Shown piece after piece: positions 61,525-64,000 of a stretch of DNA of 64,000 bases. This DNA comes from Clostridium sp. chh4-2 (GTDB lineage: Bacteria; Bacillota; Clostridia; Lachnospirales; Lachnospiraceae), in contig NZ_PKUU01000003.1 in the NCBI RefSeq assembly GCF_002899675.1, forward strand, positions 62,001-126,000, read 5' to 3'. Position 1 is the stretch's first letter. Each line of letters starts with the position of its first letter. The notes beneath the pieces were generated by a model. It ran no database searches. It had not been told where the DNA came from and was given only the letters and a program-made list of their open reading frames with translations. A program made the translations under genes and the position numbers.

Positions 61525-64000
61525 ATGGATGGACAAAGGGAAAACAATCAAACAATGTACGAGGGAAAAAAGATTCCCAACCGGATTCAGGTCCGGAATG
61601 CAAGAGTACATAATCTGAAAAATGTGGATGTGGATATCCCGCTGAATCAGATTGTGGGAATCGCAGGAGTTTCGGGTTCCGGGAAATCATCGCTGGCGCT
61701 GGGGGTTTTGTACGCCGAAGGATCGAGGCGTTATCTTGACGCGCTTTCCACGTATACCCGCCGCCGCATGACCCAGGCGGCCAAGGCACAGGTGGATGAA
61801 GTACTTTATGTACCGGCGGCACTGGCGCTGCACCAGCGTCCCGGTGTGCCGGGCATCCGCAGTACATTTGGAACGGGCACAGAGCTTTTGAACAGCCTGC
61901 GTCTGATGTATTCCCGTCTTTCCAGCCATTGCTGCCCGAATGGGCACTATCTGCGGCCGTCGTTGGCTGTGGCGGCAGGACAGGAACTGGTCTGCCCTGA
62001 ATGCGGGGAGCGCTTTTTTGCTCTTTCGGCAGAGGAACTGGCTTTTAACAGCCAGGGAGCCTGCCGCACCTGCGGCGGTACCGGAGTGGTCCGCACGGTC
62101 AACCAGGCTTCGCTGGTGCCGGACGAATCGCTTACCATAGACGAAGGCGCGGTTGCACCGTGGAATACCCTGATGTGGTCTCTGATGACGGATGTGTGCC
62201 GTGCCATGGGAGTGCGCACCGACGTGCCGTTTTCCCAACTGACTGAGAAGGAGCGTGAAATCGTTTTTCACGGCCCGGCGGAAAAGAAACATATCTTCTA
62301 TAAGCCAAAGAATGACAGCAATCAGGCGGGAGAATTGGATTTCACCTATTTTAATGCAAACTATACCGTGGAAAATGCCCTTGCCAAGGTGAAAGACGAA
62401 AAAGGCATGAAGCGGGTGGAAAAATATTTGGAGCAGGGTGTGTGCCCGGAATGCGGCGGCTCACGGCTTTCCGAAGCTGCGAGAAAGCCTAAACTGCGGG
62501 GGATTTCTCTGGATGAAGCATGTACGATGACCCTTGATAAAATGGTATCGTGGGTGGCCGGAGTGCCGGAGTCTCTGCCTGCCGAGATGCAGCCTATGGC
62601 AGAAGCGATCTGCGAATCGTTCCGGTCGGTGGCCAAACGACTGATGGATCTGGGCCTTGGCTATCTGAGCCTTGACCGCGCTGCCGCCACGCTTTCCACC
62701 GGGGAACGGCAGCGGATGCAGCTGGCGCGGGCGGTTCGGAACCGCACTACCGGAGTTTTATATGTTTTGGATGAGCCGTCTATCGGCCTGCACCCGTCTA
62801 ATATCGTTGGACTTACCGGCGTTATGCACGATTTAATTGCGGACGGTAATTCCATTGTGCTGGTCGATCATGATACGCAGATTCTGTCGGAAGCGGACTG
62901 GATTGTCGAAATGGGGCCTGAAGCAGGCGAGGATGGCGGCCGTGTTATCGCGCAGGGTACCATTCCGGTGTTGAAAAAGGACCCGGTCTCCCAGATTGGC
63001 CCATTTCTTTCCGGTGAAAATAGAATCCGGGTGAGGAAGCGGCTCCTGCCGGAGGAACTGTTTGAGTTAGGGAAGATTCATCTGTCCACCGGTGAGATTC
63101 ATACGGTAAAACCGTTAGAGGCTGATATTCCAAAAGGAAGGATGACGGCCATAACGGGCGTGTCCGGTTCCGGCAAGACGACATTGATCTTAGAAAGCCT
63201 GATCCCCGGACTGGAAGCGGTAATAGCCGGGAAAAAGCTTCCCGGCCACGTAAAGGAAATATCAGCAGAGGGAATACATCAGGTCAAGCTGATCGACGCG
63301 GCGCCGATTGGCATAAACGTGCGCTCTACAGTGGCTACCTATGCAAACGTACATGATGAACTGAGAAAAATATATGCAAAAACCCCGGACGCAAAAGCAC
63401 AGCAATATAAGGCGGGCGATTTTTCCTACAATACCGGCGGGCTGCGCTGTCCAACCTGCGACGGTACAGGAACCATCAGCCTGGACGTGCAGTTCCTGCC
63501 GGATGTAGAAATCCCCTGTCCGGAGTGCCGGGGCTCCAGATATGCCGGAAAGGCGGAACGGATCAAGCGCAAAAATAAGGCCGGCAAAGAATATTCTCTG
63601 CCGGAGATAATGGCTATGGATGTGAAGCACGCGTTGGAAGCATGCGGGGATTTAAAATCAGTACACCAGCGCTTGCAGGTTTTAAAAGATCTGGGGCTTG
63701 GCTATCTCACCCTTGGCGAAGCAACGCCCAGCCTATCCGGCGGCGAAGCCCAGCGGCTCAAACTGGCGTCTGAAATGGGCAGGCAGCAGGCGGGGACAGT
63801 CTTCGTATTTGATGAACCCACAATTGGGCTGCATCCGCTGGATATCCGCACCCTGCTGACTGTTTTTGACCGGTTGGTGGAGTATGGCGCTACGGTTATT
63901 GTAATCGAGCATGATTTGGACGTCATCTCAAATTCGGACTATATCATCGATATGGGACCCGGGGGAGGTACGGACGGAGGGCGCATCATTGCTGCCGGAA
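61525..64000 (+). CDS. UvrA2-like dual ABC ATPase, 3' truncated by window end
   Basis: The frame runs open from ATG 61525 to the window end (825 codons). Two ABC modules: Walker A GVSGSGKSS (about residue 52) with variant signature LSTGERQRMQLARA, and Walker A GVSGSGKTT (about 546) with LSGGEAQRLKLASEMG and FDEPTIGLHP. Zinc-ribbon CxxC pairs (CPECGE/CRTCGG, CPECGG, CPTCDG/CPECRG) are present. Only about 50 residues separate HCCPNGHYL from CRTCGGTG, where true UvrA has a UvrB-binding domain of about 120 residues. This marks it as a UvrA2/drug-resistance paralogue. The placement after MATE and the acetyltransferase supports a resistance role. The C-terminus is not in the window. Confidence 0.88.
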   Translation, partial: MDGQRENNQTMYEGKKIPNRIQVRNARVHNLKNVDVDIPLNQIVGIAGVSGSGKSSLALGVLYAEGSRRYLDALSTYTRRRMTQAAKAQVDEVLYVPAALALHQRPGVPGIRSTFGTGTELLNSLRLMYSRLSSHCCPNGHYLRPSLAVAAGQELVCPECGERFFALSAEELAFNSQGACRTCGGTGVVRTVNQASLVPDESLTIDEGAVAPWNTLMWSLMTDVCRAMGVRTDVPFSQLTEKEREIVFHGPAEKKHIFYKPKNDSNQAGELDFTYFNANYTVENALAKVKDEKGMKRVEKYLEQGVCPECGGSRLSEAARKPKLRGISLDEACTMTLDKMVSWVAGVPESLPAEMQPMAEAICESFRSVAKRLMDLGLGYLSLDRAAATLSTGERQRMQLARAVRNRTTGVLYVLDEPSIGLHPSNIVGLTGVMHDLIADGNSIVLVDHDTQILSEADWIVEMGPEAGEDGGRVIAQGTIPVLKKDPVSQIGPFLSGENRIRVRKRLLPEELFELGKIHLSTGEIHTVKPLEADIPKGRMTAITGVSGSGKTTLILESLIPGLEAVIAGKKLPGHVKEISAEGIHQVKLIDAAPIGINVRSTVATYANVHDELRKIYAKTPDAKAQQYKAGDFSYNTGGLRCPTCDGTGTISLDVQFLPDVEIPCPECRGSRYAGKAERIKRKNKAGKEYSLPEIMAMDVKHALEACGDLKSVHQRLQVLKDLGLGYLTLGEATPSLSGGEAQRLKLASEMGRQQAGTVFVFDEPTIGLHPLDIRTLLTVFDRLVEYGATVIVIEHDLDVISNSDYIIDMGPGGGTDGGRIIAAG

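Overview
The window looks like a chromosomal segment of an anaerobic, low- to mid-GC Firmicute, most likely a gut Lachnospiraceae (Clostridium cluster XIVa). Pointers are strong AGGAGG ribosome binding sites, frequent GTG/TTG starts, C5-pathway haem/corrinoid genes next to a methyltransferase-type corrinoid protein, FtsEX with an M23 hydrolase, a DUF5688-like protein, an Msm/Ugp-type sugar ABC ATPase and FeoAB. This assignment is inferred from gene content; no database search was possible. No phage, IS element, CRISPR array or rRNA was seen.

Layout. 1-4835: a 5'-truncated Cys-rich protein, then cobT-hemL-hemA (tetrapyrrole and corrinoid supply) and a corrinoid protein. 4836-7290: an unusual non-coding zone with three long imperfect inverted repeats around a minus-strand aminoglycoside 6-adenylyltransferase-like gene, plus tandem small hairpins. 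7291-10322: acyl-ACP thioesterase, CvfB-like S1 protein, methyltransferase, YitT. 10552-16941: sugar-ABC ATPase, PucR/CdaR-type regulator, and the cell-wall set ftsE-ftsX-M23-ctpA. 17017-23322: threonine aldolase, a membrane EAL protein, a lipoprotein, and an AlbA_2 regulator broken by an in-frame stop. 23521-29143: uvrB, Fur-box-controlled feoAB, split ThrE exporter. 29106-34709: DUF5688-like protein and an MMPL transporter with a large secreted coiled-coil partner.

34947-38187: flavin-binding PPOx-like protein and Rrf2 regulator with a twin operator, then a class-M sirtuin and macrodomain pair (a putative reversible ADP-ribosylation module), and a PPC-domain protein. 38250-42381: GNAT pseudogene and a four-gene cassette that reads like a secreted papain-like cysteine-protease effector with accessory and immunity candidates. 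42548-48444: tRNA-Arg, membrane protein, queA-rluF-ligA-metA. 48562-52524 (minus): a gntR, purine permease, adenine deaminase operon. 52771-56729: a FadR-type regulator divergent from a CrtI-like flavoprotein and its 2Fe-2S reductase, with repeated operators, and a flavin-reductase remnant. 56937-64000: TPR lipoprotein, then AraC regulator, MATE pump, sugar acetyltransferase and a UvrA2-like ABC protein cut by the window end.

The least explained parts are the long inverted-repeat family (4847-7197), the candidate effector cassette (38837-42381), the SirTM/macrodomain module without visible lipoyl-carrier partners (35963-37698) and the operator-controlled CrtI/2Fe-2S redox pair (53473-56429).
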